A stretch of DNA of 64,000 nt from Siderastrea siderea (lineage: Eukaryota > Cnidaria > Anthozoa > Scleractinia > Rhizangiidae): contig OZ034967.1 in the NCBI GenBank assembly GCA_964030785.1, positions 49,636,533 to 49,700,532 on the forward strand. The letters run 5' to 3'. The translations under genes and the position numbers were made by a program. The notes below the pieces were generated by a model, which was given only the letters and a program-made list of their open reading frames with translations, had not been told where the DNA came from and ran no database searches. This document shows positions 53,719 to 64,000 of the stretch, piece after piece; the first letter of the stretch is position 1; each line of letters opens with the position of its first letter.

Positions 53719-54236
53719 GCTTAAGGATGACGGCGTGGAGAACATTCGCCCAAGGCTGGAATCACACAGCATTAACCTCGAGAAACAACAAAGGGAAATT
53801 GAATCTCTCGATTAAGAGATTGCTCAACTGTTGGAAGCCGATGCAATCGAAAAGGAAATTTTGGGACCATGTGAATTTGAGGCATCTCGTCAGGAAACAA
53901 TTTCCTTGATTTCTTCGTACTTGTTGTCCCCAAAGGAACCCAAGAATTCTGATGAAACGATGTCAACATCATTATCGATACGTCAACACGAAGCTCCAAA
54001 AATTAGCGCGAAACCAGCTAGCAAGGCAAAGCTCCCGAGACTCACTCTGCCAAAATTCCCTGGAGATCCTACGAAATGTACAACGTTTTGGGACAGTTTC
54101 TCGTCCGCTGTTCATTCGACTGAGGAACTTAACCCAGTCGACAAGTTTTAATACCTGAAATCTTTAAATGTAAAGAATATTCTCGCAGTTATTAACGCAA
54201 CTTATGCAGTTGCGAAAAGAAAGCCTGAGAAAATCA

Positions 54237-54307
54237 GGCTTGCCGGGATTCGAACCCTGACCTCTACGATACCGGTGCAGCGCTCTAACCAATTGAGCTA
54301 ACAAGCC
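54237..54307 (-). repeat. tRNA-like sequence, arm 1
   Basis: A box tagctcaattggttagagc and B box gggttcgaatcccgg are canonical. An anticodon-arm-like ctgcaccggtatcgtag lies between. The length is 71 and the T-stem and acceptor do not both pair, so I rate it as tRNA-derived and not a working tRNA gene. Confidence 0.6.
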
Positions 54308-54496
54308 AACTGGGAGCTGGTCATTAAATTGGTTCGTAATATACCCGGGAAAGATGAAGATGAAATTATGAATATAGGAAATTCATATATTTGAACTGCG
54401 GAATGAAGAAATAAATGTAAAGAAGATCCTCGCAGTTATTAACGCAACTTATGCAGTTCGTATCTTACGAGCCAATTTAATGACCAGCTCCCAGTT

Positions 54497-54567
54497 GGCT
54501 TGTTAGCTCAATTGGTTAGAGCGCTGCACCGGTATCGCAGAGGTCAGGGTTCGAATCCCGGCAAGCC
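54497..54567 (+). repeat. tRNA-like sequence, arm 2
   Basis: Inverted copy of the sequence at 54,237-54,307, differing at one position in the anticodon stem (cgcag instead of cgtag), which improves pairing. Same pairing defect as arm 1. Confidence 0.6.
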
Positions 54568-55249
54568 TGATTTTCTCAGGCTTTCTTTTCGCAACTGCAT
54601 AAGTTGCGTTAATAATTGCGAGGATCTTCTTTACATTTATTTCTTCATTCCGCAGTTCAAATATATGAATTTCATATATTCACAATTTCACCTGAAATCT
54701 TTGTTGGAAGGTTCTGCAGCCGAAACTATTTCAGGTTTACCACTGACGAGCTCAAATTACAGCCATGTGGTCGATCTCTCACCAAGCCGTTTGGTAGCAA
54801 GCAAGTCATTATTGCAAAACACATAGAAATGCTGATGCAACTACCCAAGGTGCATGATACAAGCGATTTAAAATAACTGCGGCAACTTCTGGATAAAACT
54901 GAGGCAGCTATTCGAAGTTTGCAAGGAATAAGCATTTCAATCGACACGTACGGGACATTTCTCACGCCAGTGATCATGGCGAAAATCTCGCAAGAATTAC
55001 GTTTGATTTTAAGCCGCGGCATGTCTGACGAATGGGACCTCGATACGGTAGTGAAGTCGTTTGCAGACGAATTACAAATACGAGAGAGGTGTGCTTTTGG
55101 TCCAGTGGTTGAACAAACAAAAGGAAAGGAAAAACGAGAATTTGGACACGGATTTCGACATGGCCAAAACACTCAAAGACCTCCCACGACGTCAACGCTG
55201 TTTTCAAACAGTGAAAGACTGCCTCTAAACAAGGAGAGGTGGTGAACCT

Positions 55250-55712
55250 TCTGTAGTGGACCTCATCCATCGGCTAAATGCACTGTTGTTACGGAACCCG
55301 AAGCAAGGAAGAGAATTCTCAGTCAAAAAGGAAAGTGTTTTGGTTGTTTGAGGAGTGGTCATGTGAGTCGAGATTGTGAAGCAAGGTGTTATCGTTGTGG
55401 CGGGAAACATCATGTGTCATTGTGCAGGTGCAGAACTATCCATCCCAGTTCAGACAAACTGGAGGCGCTACTCAGGAACAAACTGTGAGTACTAATTTGT
55501 ATTTCACACGAGATGTTGAGAAAAGTTGTGTATTGCTGCAAACGGCTAGAGCAAGGGTCGGAAACCTTAATGGAGAGAGTTCTTGTAATGTGAGAGAATT
55601 GCTTGACTCATGTTCTCAGAAATCTTACATAAGCGTGCAGTTGAGGAACAAATTAGGTCTGCCATCTATCGGAACTGAAACTGTTTTAATTAAAACGTTT
55701 TGGAAACAATGA
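55250..55712 (+). pseudogene. BEL/Pao zinc knuckles and protease
   Basis: Two CCHC-type knuckles: CFGCLRSGHVSRDC near 55,340 and CYRCGGKHHVSLC near 55,395. The aspartic protease region follows with ELLDSCSQKSYISVQLRNK near 55,610. BEL proteases usually show D-S/T-G, and here the Gly position is Cys. Frame changes separate the knuckles from the protease. Confidence 0.65.
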
Positions 55713-55979
55713 ATCGTCACTGAAGAAATGTAACATTGTTCAGTTTGCATTGGAATGGCGAGATCAATTGAAAGTGTTTGTCAATGCCTATGAGGTTGAA
55801 TTAATTTGTGGACCCATAGCTAACCAAACCATTGAGGTCGCCCAGCAGAGCTATCCCCATCTACAGGGCTTACCTTTGGCAGGCTATTCTCGGGGGGGGG
55901 GGGGGTGAAGATCTTAAGGTAGATGTCATGATTGGAGCTGATTATTACTGGTCTATTGTCCAAAACCATGTGGTGCGGG

Positions 55980-57579
55980 GGTAGTCTCATGGACCTGTAG
56001 CAGTTCGCACAAGACTGGGGTATGTGTTAAGTGGTCCAATACATGCTGCAACTAGTGCAGGTCAACATGCATCAAGTGTCAACATTTCCCATGTCATAAA
56101 AACCGACAAGAGTCATGAAAAGGAAGTTCTTCCGGGAACTGTTCATTACCTTCCTCATAAAGAAGTGGTGAAAGAGGACAGAGCTACTACCAAACTGCGA
56201 ATAGTTTACGATGCTAGTGCTAAGTCCCGCAATGAACCAAGCTTGAATGACTGTCTTCTGCCAGGTCCAGCCTTAACGCCTCTGATCTTCGATATCTTGC
56301 TGAGGTTGAGTCAACCCAGAGGAGAGAAATTTGTTAAGGCTTTTATGGATAGATGACGTCTATTCCTCAAATCCGGAAATCATCACACTGACATTCGCGC
56401 GGCTTGTGTTTGGCCTTGCCTGGTTTTCATTCGTTCTAAATGTGACACTAAGGAATCACGTAGCAAAGTATGAGGACATTGATCCAGAATTTGTGAGCAC
56501 GGTTTTTCTTCTGGAAAGGACTGCTTTGAACTTTACCGGAAATTGAAGCGCGTTTCAGAGAAGGGAGATTTAACATGCGGAAATGGGCGTCAAATAATCA
56601 AGAGTTAACCGAGTCGATCAAGAAGGAGGAGACATCCCTATCCTCAATCCCTGAGCGACCATCTGAAATCACTCCTTCACCAACCAAGTCTGATGTGATT
56701 GAACATGGCGATCACTCAAAGTCCACTCCGAATAATGTTATGAGTGAAGATACCCTTATCAAAGTAATGGGGGTTCCGTGGGATCGGATAGAAGACAACC
56801 TCGAGTTTGACCTTGCCACCTTCTCTAAACAAGCATTGGATGGAACTCTAACAAAGCAAAAACTGTTGAACATTACGGCTCGATTCTATGACCCACTAGG
56901 TCTGCTGTCATCAGTTATCTTGCCATTGAAGTGCATGTGTCAAGAAATTTGTCAGCTCAAGATTGGTTGGGACGAAGCCCTACCAGAAGATATCACATCA
57001 CGTTGGACAGAATTAGTAGAAGACATGGTGAGAGTCTCGATCATTGCAATCCCTCGCTGTGTTCTAGATGGGATGGAAGCAGAAGATGTCAAATCAATCC
57101 AACTGCATGTATTTGCAGATGCAAGCAAGATCGTCTATGGTGCAAAAGTATACATCCGGGTGTCAACCACTAGCATCTACTCCTCACATCTGCTAGCCTC
57201 CAAAACACGAGTCGCTCCTCTGAAAGGAGAAACAATTCCTCGATTGCAATTGATGGCAGCCTTAACATTAACATTAGCAGACCTGATGACAGCTGTGCAT
57301 AAGGCATTAAGCTGCACCCTGAAGATTGACGCAGTGCTTAACGGGATTGATTCTCAGATTGTATGGTGGTGGATCAATAGAGAATCGAAGCATTTCAAGC
57401 AGTTTGTACAGAATCGAGTTAAGAAGATCCGGAGTCTTTGGAGTAAGGAACATTGGAGATATTGCCCGTCTGAAGTTAACCCAAGTGCCACAGCTTCCCG
57501 AGGAGCTAAAAGGTCTGACATTGCTTTCAGTGATCTTTGGTGGAAAGTAGCTGTCCAATCAGCAAAGACACAATCTTAG
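55980..57579 (+). pseudogene. BEL/Pao reverse transcriptase and RNase H, RT core deleted
   Basis: RT start: [18 protein letters not shown] and [20 protein letters not shown], typical of BEL/Pao. After [15 protein letters not shown] the frame breaks. 56,331-56,546 carries the RT palm second part. I find no YVDD motif; the sequence passes from FVSTVF directly to SSGKDCFELYRKL in the next frame. RNase H is well preserved in a 334-codon frame: HVFADASKIVYGAKVYI, KGETIPRLQLMAALT, and a downstream Asp in GIDSQIVWWWI. Confidence 0.75.
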
Positions 57580-58935
57580 AAGAAGCCACAAAGGAATTGA
57601 GGAACGACAACAGACATGAAGTCTCAAATGTAATGACTGTATCGATACAAGTTTCTCAGAACATTTCAGAAGCCATCGAATCAGATAGATTGAGCAGTTT
57701 CAGTGAACTTGTCAGAGTAACCGCACTTGTTCTGATGTTCATCAGAAGGATCAAGAGAGGCCCAGAAAAACATCCTGTTACACATCCAAACCAAACTTGA
57801 AGAAAAGGAGAAATCTAGTTCAACCTGGGAACAGTTACGAGTCTTCAAAGATGAGGATGGATTTCTACGATGTAAGGGAAGAATCCAGAATTCCTCGCTA
57901 CTGTATTCAGCAAAATTTCCCATCCTATTACAAAGGAAACCGCACTTTACAAAGTTGGTGATTATGCAGTCTCATGAAAACGTGAAACAATGAGGTTGGA
58001 GAAACTTTTACCAAAATCCGAGCTTAGTTCTGGATTATCAAAGGACGGCAAGCTGTCAAGAATGTACTCTCTAAGTGTGTTACATGCAAGAAGATGCTAG
58101 GGAGAGCTTACAGTACTCCACCCACTCCACCTCTACCTTCATTTCGAGTTTCAGATGATCTGGCATTTTCTAAAGTTGGAGTGGACTTTGCCGATCCCTT
58201 GTATGTGAAGAATATCTACCAGTCTAAAGGACAGATGTACAAATGCTACATTGCTCCCTTTATGTGTACCAGTACGAGAGCTGTTCACCTTGAACTTACC
58301 CCAGACCTCTCCGCGAACTCGTTCTTAAGGGTGCGAAAGCAATTTTTCGGTAGAAGAGGATTACCGACCCTGTGTTCATTTCAGAAGATGGGAAAACTTT
58401 CAAGGATGCCAAAGTGAAGAATTCTGTTCTGAATCAGAACATTGACTGGAAATTCAACATGCCCACAGCCAGCTGGTAGTGTGGTTTCTTTGAAATCTGC
58501 GTTAAGCTAGTGAAGAGGTGCCTCAAGAAAGTGCTTGGAAATGCAAAGCTGAGTTTTGTAGAACTGGAGTCAGTCTTGATCGAAATTGAAGGAGTTCTAA
58601 ATTCCAGGCGCTTTACCTATGTCTCTGAAGAGCTATCAGAAGCTCCTCTCACGCCTTTTCATGTTGTGGTTGGGCGGCGCCTGCTAGACCAATCTCCTAC
58701 TGCCAGTGTACCTATGAACACACTAGCCCGGCGGGGAAGATATTTGGAGAGTATCCTCACCCACTTCAGAAATTAATGGAAGAAAGAATATTTGACAGGA
58801 ATCCAGGAGTACCAGAAACTCAAAGGAGGAGAACCAAGAAGAGTCATTCAAGTAGGAGACATTGTACACATCTATGCGAACAAGACACCCAGACAACAGT
58901 GGAGAATGGGGCAAGTGGGGAAGCTTTGACGTACA
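57537..58935 (+). pseudogene. BEL/Pao integrase and C-terminal domain, broken
   Basis: DDLAFSKVGVDFADPLYVK (first catalytic Asp) and STRAVHLELTPDLSANSFL are the standard BEL integrase core. Then FGRRGLPTLCSFQ, LVKRCLKKVLGNAKLSF with the region of the catalytic Glu altered or lost, VLIEIEGVLNSRRFTYVS and the DUF5641-like tail ending RQQWRMGQVGKL at about 58,930. There are several stops and frame changes. Confidence 0.7.
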
Positions 58936-59436
58936 ACTTAATTGCTGATTGATCTTGTAGATGCGGCCCGTAGCAAAGCTCTGAAATTTGGTATCTTGAA
59001 TCAAAAGGGTTTGGCCTAAATCGCATCGTTTGTTACACATGAACCACCCTCCCGTTTCTTGCCGAGTGTGATTAACACTCCCAGTGCCCCCAAATTTTGA
59101 GGGAGCTAAGATTTCTTTAAGATTTTTAGTTCTGCGATAAGCTGGAAAAACCGACTTTGGTGAAAAAATCTCTAAAAGCTCTGGAGACGATCTAAGTAAA
59201 TGAGCGTTTTTTTAAAATGACCCTCTGGATGTCTGAAAGAATAGGGTTGTAGTCAAGCACTAAAGGAAAGACTGTTTTCTTAGGCTTGACTCTTTTTGTC
59301 AAGAGTTCGGATCTCTCAATACTTAAGGCTTTTTCAAATTGTCTGCTCTTTGTGTTCTTCACATCTCTTAATCAGAAACTGATCTGTAGAACAATTGCGT
59401 TTAATTCGGAGAGCCACCCCCTAGGGAATTGCACGC
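58936..59436. other. spacer without a gene
   Basis: The BEL element ends without a visible LTR. No coding content until the Penelope-like RT. Confidence 0.45.
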
Positions 59437-60016
59437 TTACAATGCATGCGAACTGGGAAAAGGTAAATAAAGACGACTATCTGTTGGCTTAGCGTAAATA
59501 TCAGTGGCTATATAACCGTCTTGAAGATGCAAAGTCAGATCCAAAACATTGAGACTACGCTCCGTATACACCAGCTCAAATTTGATGGTGGGATAGAGCG
59601 AATTTATGTACTCCGTAAATTCCAATAATTTCGGCAACCTCCAAAGATCGAACACATCATCTTTATACCTCCACCATATCAAAGGCTTGATTGCACCCCC
59701 AAACTTAGCTTTCTCATCAATCAATCCCATAGCTAAATCAGCATAGCCACAGGCGTTCTTTGGGCCCATAGCAGTCCCATGTTTCTGGACAAAATTTTGA
59801 CTTGCAAATTGACAACTGTTGACTTGGAGACAAGTCTCAACGGCTTCGAATATACAATCAGTAGATGGAAATTTATCTGGTCTAGAGTCAAGGGCCTTTC
59901 TGACCGCTGAGATGCCTAAATTATTATCAGTGTTAGGGAACATTGCTACAACATCCCAAGACACGAGCAAGCAACCGGGGCGTAGGAGACCCTTCTCAAA
60001 GCTTGGATTTTGTTAA
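59437..60016 (-). pseudogene. Penelope-like reverse transcriptase, partial
   Basis: A minus-strand frame from the RT A motif (SWDVVAMFPNTDNN) through KHGTAMGPKNACGYADLAM to the catalytic WWRYKDDVFDLW and FELVYTERSLNVLDLTLHL. The upstream fingers and the downstream thumb and endonuclease parts are missing: it begins at about 60,016 and ends near 59,440 after KPTDSRLYLP. Penelope-like RTs prime on nicked DNA. The catalytic motif is intact but the protein is truncated. Confidence 0.8.
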
Positions 60017-60287
60017 TCGGTGGTGTCTTTAACAGCTTTGCTATTTGCACTACCTTGTTAGCTCCCATTTACAAGTTAAGTATTTTTTGTTTTTCCTGTC
60101 TGTTATTACGTAACCATTGTTTACATTATTTGGCACTTGTACTACTACTATAAATATAGACGACTTCGTAATTTTCTCATACTAGGCTTTTTAATTTTTT
60201 AACTTTTTATTGTAAATATCTAGTTTTTAAACTTGTACCTGAGGAAGGCCGAAGGCCGAAACGTTGTGCATTAAACCGCCGGAACAG
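60017..60287 (-). repeat. region between Penelope-like pieces, candidate pseudo-LTR
   Basis: About 270 bp, AT-rich, between an endonuclease 3' end and an RT start. Penelope-like elements often sit as partial tandem copies joined by pseudo-LTRs. The plus strand holds ctgaggaaggccgaaggccg then aaacg at 60,239-60,263, which resembles a hammerhead core. Confidence 0.4.
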
Positions 60288-60845
60288 TCAAGAGTTTGTC
60301 TCTTCGTCGCAGAGTTGCGCAGAGTTCGCGCAGAGTTGCGCGGTCCAGTGCGCTACTCTCGTAGTAAGGCGCTGCTCTAAATTGTTGTCGCCGGCATTAC
60401 AAATTTCTTCTATAATGGTAAAATTAAAATTAGAAAGCACATGTTGTTCTTGATTAAAATGAATAGCGACTTCACAGGTGTTCTTGCCCGTGAGCATGGC
60501 GGATTTATGATTCCGGAACCTAACCTTGAATTCATTGCTGGTGGATCCTACATATTGTAGGTTACCCTTATTACAAGTAACCAAGTAGATAACATTCCTG
60601 GATTTACAAGTAATGTGCTGTCTGATACGATAATAGCTGCCAGTACTACAGCTGGTGAAAAAATTGGTTTCAACGAGATAGTTCCTACAAAGATCGCATT
60701 TCCCATTGCACTTAAAACAACCTTGTTCGGAAGGACTAGCTGAACAATTGGTATTCTTGGGCTTTGCTAGAATTTCTTTAATGTTTTTTGCCGTTTCCAC
60801 AAGATAGTCTTCTGGTTTCCTAGGACGTTGTTGTAATGTTTCCGA
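60288..60845 (-). pseudogene. Penelope-like GIY-YIG endonuclease domain
   Basis: CFKCNGKCDLCRNYLVE forms the Cys-rich linker before the nuclease. IYLVTCNKGNLQYVGST is the GIY-YIG motif and VRFRNHKSAM the Arg/Asn/His region. The C-terminus is at 60,288. Upstream the RT to which it should be joined is absent within about 60 codons. It is the 3' part of one element copy, followed in minus orientation by the RT of another. Confidence 0.75.
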
Positions 60846-61146
60846 ATATTGACAACAATCTAGGGATCACTGCCACTGAATTCTCGTGTTAACAAATTTC
60901 CTTCCACCGATTGCATCGTTGAAGCTACTTTTTTGTTTTTTTTTTTAAGTATGTGGTATGCCATCTCTGATATCAAAACCCAAGTGATGCTAATCTCTTC
61001 TTGGTTTGAATATATATATTTCGGACTTTATCATCGGGTTTATCGTTTATGAGTTATCAAGTAAACAGTCACATGAAGGGAAGCTCAAGGGTGAAGGCAA
61101 TGGATGAATACACAAGCCATGTGACCGAGTAAAAGGCCACAAAACG

Positions 61147-61230
61147 AACGAACGAAAGCAGTGAATGAACGAACGAACAAGATAACGCATGAACGAACAA
61201 ACAAACCCGACAATCGAACGAGCGAAATGC
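61147..61230 (+). repeat. interrupted GAAC tetranucleotide tract
   Basis: Runs of gaacgaac with aaca and gaaa interruptions, about 84 bp. Confidence 0.75.
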
Positions 61231-61305
61231 CAGCCAAACAAACGGAAAATGGACTAATAGCACGAACAAACGCTCGCAAACCCCCCAACTCAACAAATGG
61301 CACTG

Positions 61306-61405
61306 TAGTATCGTTATTGGTATTGCATTGTGTTGTCCTTATTGGTATCGCATTGCGGTATCCTTATTGATTTCGCATTGTGGTGTCCTTATTGATATTG
61401 CAATA
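61306..61405 (+). repeat. tandem repeat, about 31-bp unit
   Basis: Three to four units share ccttattg(g/a)tatcgcattg and (t/g)tgt(t/c)gtcc with substitutions. Confidence 0.7.
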
Positions 61406-62035
61406 TTCTGTAAAATCGGTTTGGAATGAATCTGGGGAGGCGTCTCATGGCCCGATACTTTCCTTAGCTTTCTTGCTATCTTTTTATTCTCTTGAATTTC
61501 AATATTTTCCAGCATTTCTAATAAAGAAAATACTAAAATAATGGATAGTAAGTCTTAAGAAGATTGAACTTCACCTTGTAACCATTATTATTTAGCCAGT
61601 TGTTTATAAAAACAAAATAAAGTTAAAAAAAATTTTGATGCAAAATTTACGAGTATTGTTTCTCAGAATATTTTCCATTTTCCCTCACTAAACTTGAGAA
61701 TATTTCTATTTACAAATTGTCTCCTTTCACCGAACTTTAATAATCTCATTTAAACAATTGAACTAATGAAATTGAAGGAGTTCATTTCCCGCGTAAATAC
61801 TATTTCTCTCGCCATATTTTCGCGCGCGCTTATTCTGTGACGTCATGCATTTGCTGTTTGGATTTTAAGTCGCGCGTACAAGCGAATGGCGCAAGCCGTT
61901 AAATCATAACGGCAGGACGAGATTGTTTTTCGCTTGGCTGTGATCACAGGGAGTCCACAAAAGTGGAGAAAAGCAAACATAAATGGCTATCTCTTAAATA
62001 GAGAACGGGGAATGGAGGAACGGGGAATGGGGAAC

Positions 62036-62650
62036 GGGGAATCTCTAAAATAGGGAATCTCTAAAATAGGGAATCTCTAAAACGGGGAATCTCTAAAATA
62101 GGGAATCTCTAAAATGCGGAATCTCTAGGGAATCTCTAAAATAGGGGATCTCTAAAACGGGGAATCTCTAAAATAGGGAATCTCTAAAATGGGGAATCTC
62201 TAAAATAGGGAATCTCTAAAATGGGTAATCTCTAAAATAGGGAATCTCTAAGACGGGGAATCTCTAAAATAGGGAATCTCTAAAACGGGGAATCTCTAAA
62301 ATAGGGAATCTCTAAAATAGGGAATCTCTAAAACGGGGAATCTCTAAAATAGGGAATCTCTAAAATAGGGAATCTCTAAAATAGGGAATCTCTAAAATAG
62401 GGAATCTCTAAAACGGGGAATCTCTTAAATAGGGAATCTCTAAAACGGGGAATCTCTAAAATAGGGAATCTCTAAAACGGGGAATCTCTAAAATAGATTC
62501 TAAAACGGGGAATCTCTAAAATAGGGAATCTCTAAAACGGGGAATCTCTAAAACGAGGAATCTCCAAAATAGGGAATCTCTAAAACGGGGAATCTCTAAA
62601 ATAGGGAATCGCTAAAATAGGGAATCTCTAAAACGGGGAATCCCTAAGAC
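62036..62650 (+). repeat. 16-bp minisatellite with two main variants
   Basis: About 38 units of gggaatctctaaaata or gggaatctctaaaacg, with rare variants (aaatgc, aaatgg, aagacg, a 6-base deletion near 62,497). The left border degenerates into ggaacggggaatgg repeats from about 61,998. Confidence 0.95.
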
Positions 62651-64000
62651 AAAAAATTCTCGCAGCGGTCCTTTCGAAACTCAGCTCAGCGGGGTCAAAA
62701 GGTCAAGTTCGTGGGGTATGAATGGTGCGACCGCCAGCAGTTTGTTAGTTTCTCGTTTTAACGGTTCTCTGGTTGGTGATGTATTTATGATTGCCGGTAG
62801 TAAAAAACAGCGAATACCAGTTGAGTTTTGACGTTTACTTCGGTCAGTTCGCGTTATTGGAAGGCGTAGTAATTATTTATGTCTGTGGGGCTTATCGAAT
62901 TTCGCAAAACTTATTTCCCTCGAGACATTTGGATGTATTAAGCAACCCTTTTTCCACAATTTGTTAACTCTATTGAATTTGCACAAACTTTCTTCAGCTG
63001 CCCTACTTTCCACGGCGGGTAATTTTCTTCTTAACTCAGCGTTTCACTTGCACGCCGATCCAGAACCCGCATCCAGAACAACTTACACCGTGTCTATGGC
63101 TGAAACCCAGCTCTGTTGAAGTTCTATCAAAGTGTCTTGTTGATGTCTTGCAAAGTCAAATCTTTCTACGCCGTCAGATCAGCCTTGCTGCTATGTTTGT
63201 CATTACAGATTTTTGCTGGTACTCTTCCTGAAGTGTTTACGATCTATACTCGCCGGCCTTCATTTTTGTTCAACAGAATCTATGTAGCCGTTATTTGGGT
63301 CGTCACGAAGGAGCGTTGCGTGATTACCCAAATGCATACGAGACGACATTGATCAGACTTTCCCAAAACTAGAAATTGTGGTACCGGTGCACGTGCGATA
63401 TTTTAATTTCCGACATCGTTTGCGTGCAGACATGAATTATTCCTTCCCGTAATTCGTGTATGTACGCAGGCTACGTACGTGAAATTTTAAGAAAAATTTT
63501 AGTAGCTTAATAATTTCACGTACGTGAAACTATAAATTTCCGTTTCTTTTTCGTTTTTCCGCTTTGTTTCGTTTTGTTCCTTTTTCGTTATGTTTGGTTC
63601 CATTCGATTCCGTGTTCGCAGTTACCATAAACAAATTACAGTTGCTTTACAAATTTAATAATGGAAGCGCTATCTTTTTACGTTTACGTAAGCTGTTCAT
63701 TCATTGTCTCTTATTTTATTTACTCACGTAAAGCCAGTTAAATTCACGCCCGCACGCACGTAAAATTTACGTAACAGTGGAAATCAACCTTTATGCTTTG
63801 CGCTTCAGGTTACCGAATGAGTCCATCTGCTCACGTAAGCTATACAGGCTCTGGCGATTACAATAAATACGTTTTCACGTTCACGTGTATATGTAAACCT
63901 CACAGATGCTACCCTGGCTCCACAGGCCCGTTGAGTATAGATCGGATAGATAACCAGGTAATTTATTAGTGCGCCTTTCAAGCAGAGATTTACTTAACGC
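62651..64000. other. gene-poor right end of the window
   Basis: No gene recognised. A short inverted pair (cgtacgtgaaatttta / taatttcacgtacg) lies at 63,472-63,528. A 78-codon plus frame at 63,116 has a hydrophobic start but no support. Confidence 0.45.

Larger units (their letters stand above)
54166..54689. mobile_element. inverted pair of tRNA-like repeats inserted in gag
   Basis: 524 bp flanked by a 13-bp target duplication ACCTGAAATCTTT (54,153-54,165 and 54,690-54,702). Two arms of about 170 bp in opposite orientation each hold a 71-nt tRNA-like sequence (54,237-54,307 minus, 54,497-54,567 plus). The centre holds a further partial copy of the outer arm. Target duplications of this length point to LINE-type reverse transcription. 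Confidence 0.75.
53423..55250 (+). pseudogene. BEL/Pao gag, split by two insertions
   Basis: It starts MSDFKKKILERSGFRVYV at 53,423. The frame is cut after VKELL by a retroposon, resumes at 53,725 (DDGVENIRPRLESHSI), has a TAA after EIESLD, and continues LEADAIEKEILGPCEFEA and PRLTLPKFPGDPTKCTTFWD, a BEL/Pao gag signature. It is cut again by the tRNA-like palindrome and resumes at 54,703 with LLEGSAAETISGLPLTSSNY. Further helical gag sequence reaches about 55,245. Confidence 0.75.
53150..58935 (+). mobile_element. BEL/Pao LTR retrotransposon, degraded
   Basis: A primer-binding site ttttggtgctgagaccctgg starts at 53,351, directly after what should be the 5' LTR end (gttacgaca). Gag, two zinc knuckles, protease, RT, RNase H and integrase follow in BEL/Pao order on the plus strand. 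No 3' LTR is found: the integrase C-terminal region breaks off near 58,930. Two later insertions (53,512-53,717 and 54,166-54,689) sit inside gag, and many stops are present. Confidence 0.8.
60850..62030. other. gene-poor stretch with short simple repeats
   Basis: Includes a (GAAC)n-like tract at 61,147-61,230 and a tandem repeat at 61,306-61,405. Reverse frames across the GAAC tract are Phe/Ser/Arg-rich repeat translations and not genes. Confidence 0.5.

Noticed and set aside
53603..53815. 70-codon frame with poly-Ile
   Set aside because: It is the translation of an (ATT)n tail plus a shadow of BEL gag.
54237..54567. two functional tRNA genes
   Set aside because: Promoter boxes are good, but each is 71 nt with faulty stem pairing, and both lie in a mobile palindrome.
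61047..61303. overlapping Phe/Ser/Val-rich minus frames
   Set aside because: They are translations of the GAAC tetranucleotide tract.
62036..62650. CRISPR-like regular repeats
   Set aside because: Units are contiguous with no unique spacers, in a eukaryotic sequence. It is a minisatellite.

Overview
The window is eukaryotic, and most likely comes from an invertebrate metazoan, with an anthozoan cnidarian (coral or sea anemone) as the best guess. It has low gene density, AT-rich spacers, a decayed NACHT/leucine-rich-repeat gene of the kind expanded in corals, tRNA-derived fold-back repeats, and a dense pile-up of mobile elements: DIRS, Ty3/Gypsy, BEL/Pao, Penelope-like and Polinton/Maverick. 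I see no rRNA, no CRISPR array, no operon and no convincingly intact host gene.

Layout: (1) 1-3,618, minus-strand DIRS-like element, cut by the left window edge or truncated near base 100. (2) About 4,072-9,077, a second, structurally complete DIRS element with inverted terminal repeats and an internal complementary region. (3) 9,078-15,690, mostly empty, with one TA-flanked inverted-repeat element carrying a HIRAN-like reading frame. (4) 15,751-20,235, a Ty3/Gypsy element with two LTRs and a perfect 5-bp target duplication, sitting inside a small palindromic element. (5) 20.3-27.8 kb, SINE/MITE-like repeats, an NLR pseudogene and a possible DUF3504-like fragment.

(6) 27,812-51,108 is the main feature: a 23.3-kb Polinton/Maverick bounded by terminal inverted repeats of about 265-275 bp and a perfect 6-bp target duplication GTAGGG. 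It carries family-B DNA polymerase, packaging ATPase, adenain-like protease, double-jelly-roll major capsid protein, two tandem penton-like paralogues, a chromodomain integrase, a phospholipase-A2-like protein, a GRF zinc-finger protein and several unassigned small proteins. TATA boxes precede many of the genes, and related promoter arrays lie in inverted orientation near both ends. The polymerase has lost a central block and an active-site aspartate, and most genes carry stops or frameshifts. The protease, the 227-aa protein and the acidic protein remain open. A non-coding block of about 4.2 kb appears nested in it.

(7) 51.1-53.1 kb, a 282-bp tandem duplication and an unidentified reading frame. 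(8) About 53.2-58.9 kb, a degraded BEL/Pao element that received two later insertions with target duplications: a short poly(ATT)-tailed retroposon and an inverted pair of tRNA-like repeats. (9) 59.4-60.9 kb, Penelope-like pieces in the order expected of a tandem copy junction. (10) 61-64 kb, simple repeats and a striking two-variant 16-bp minisatellite.

Nearly every protein-coding signal is explained by mobile elements. The Polinton genes form a virus-like set (replication, integration, packaging, capsid, maturation), but this copy looks unable to replicate on its own.
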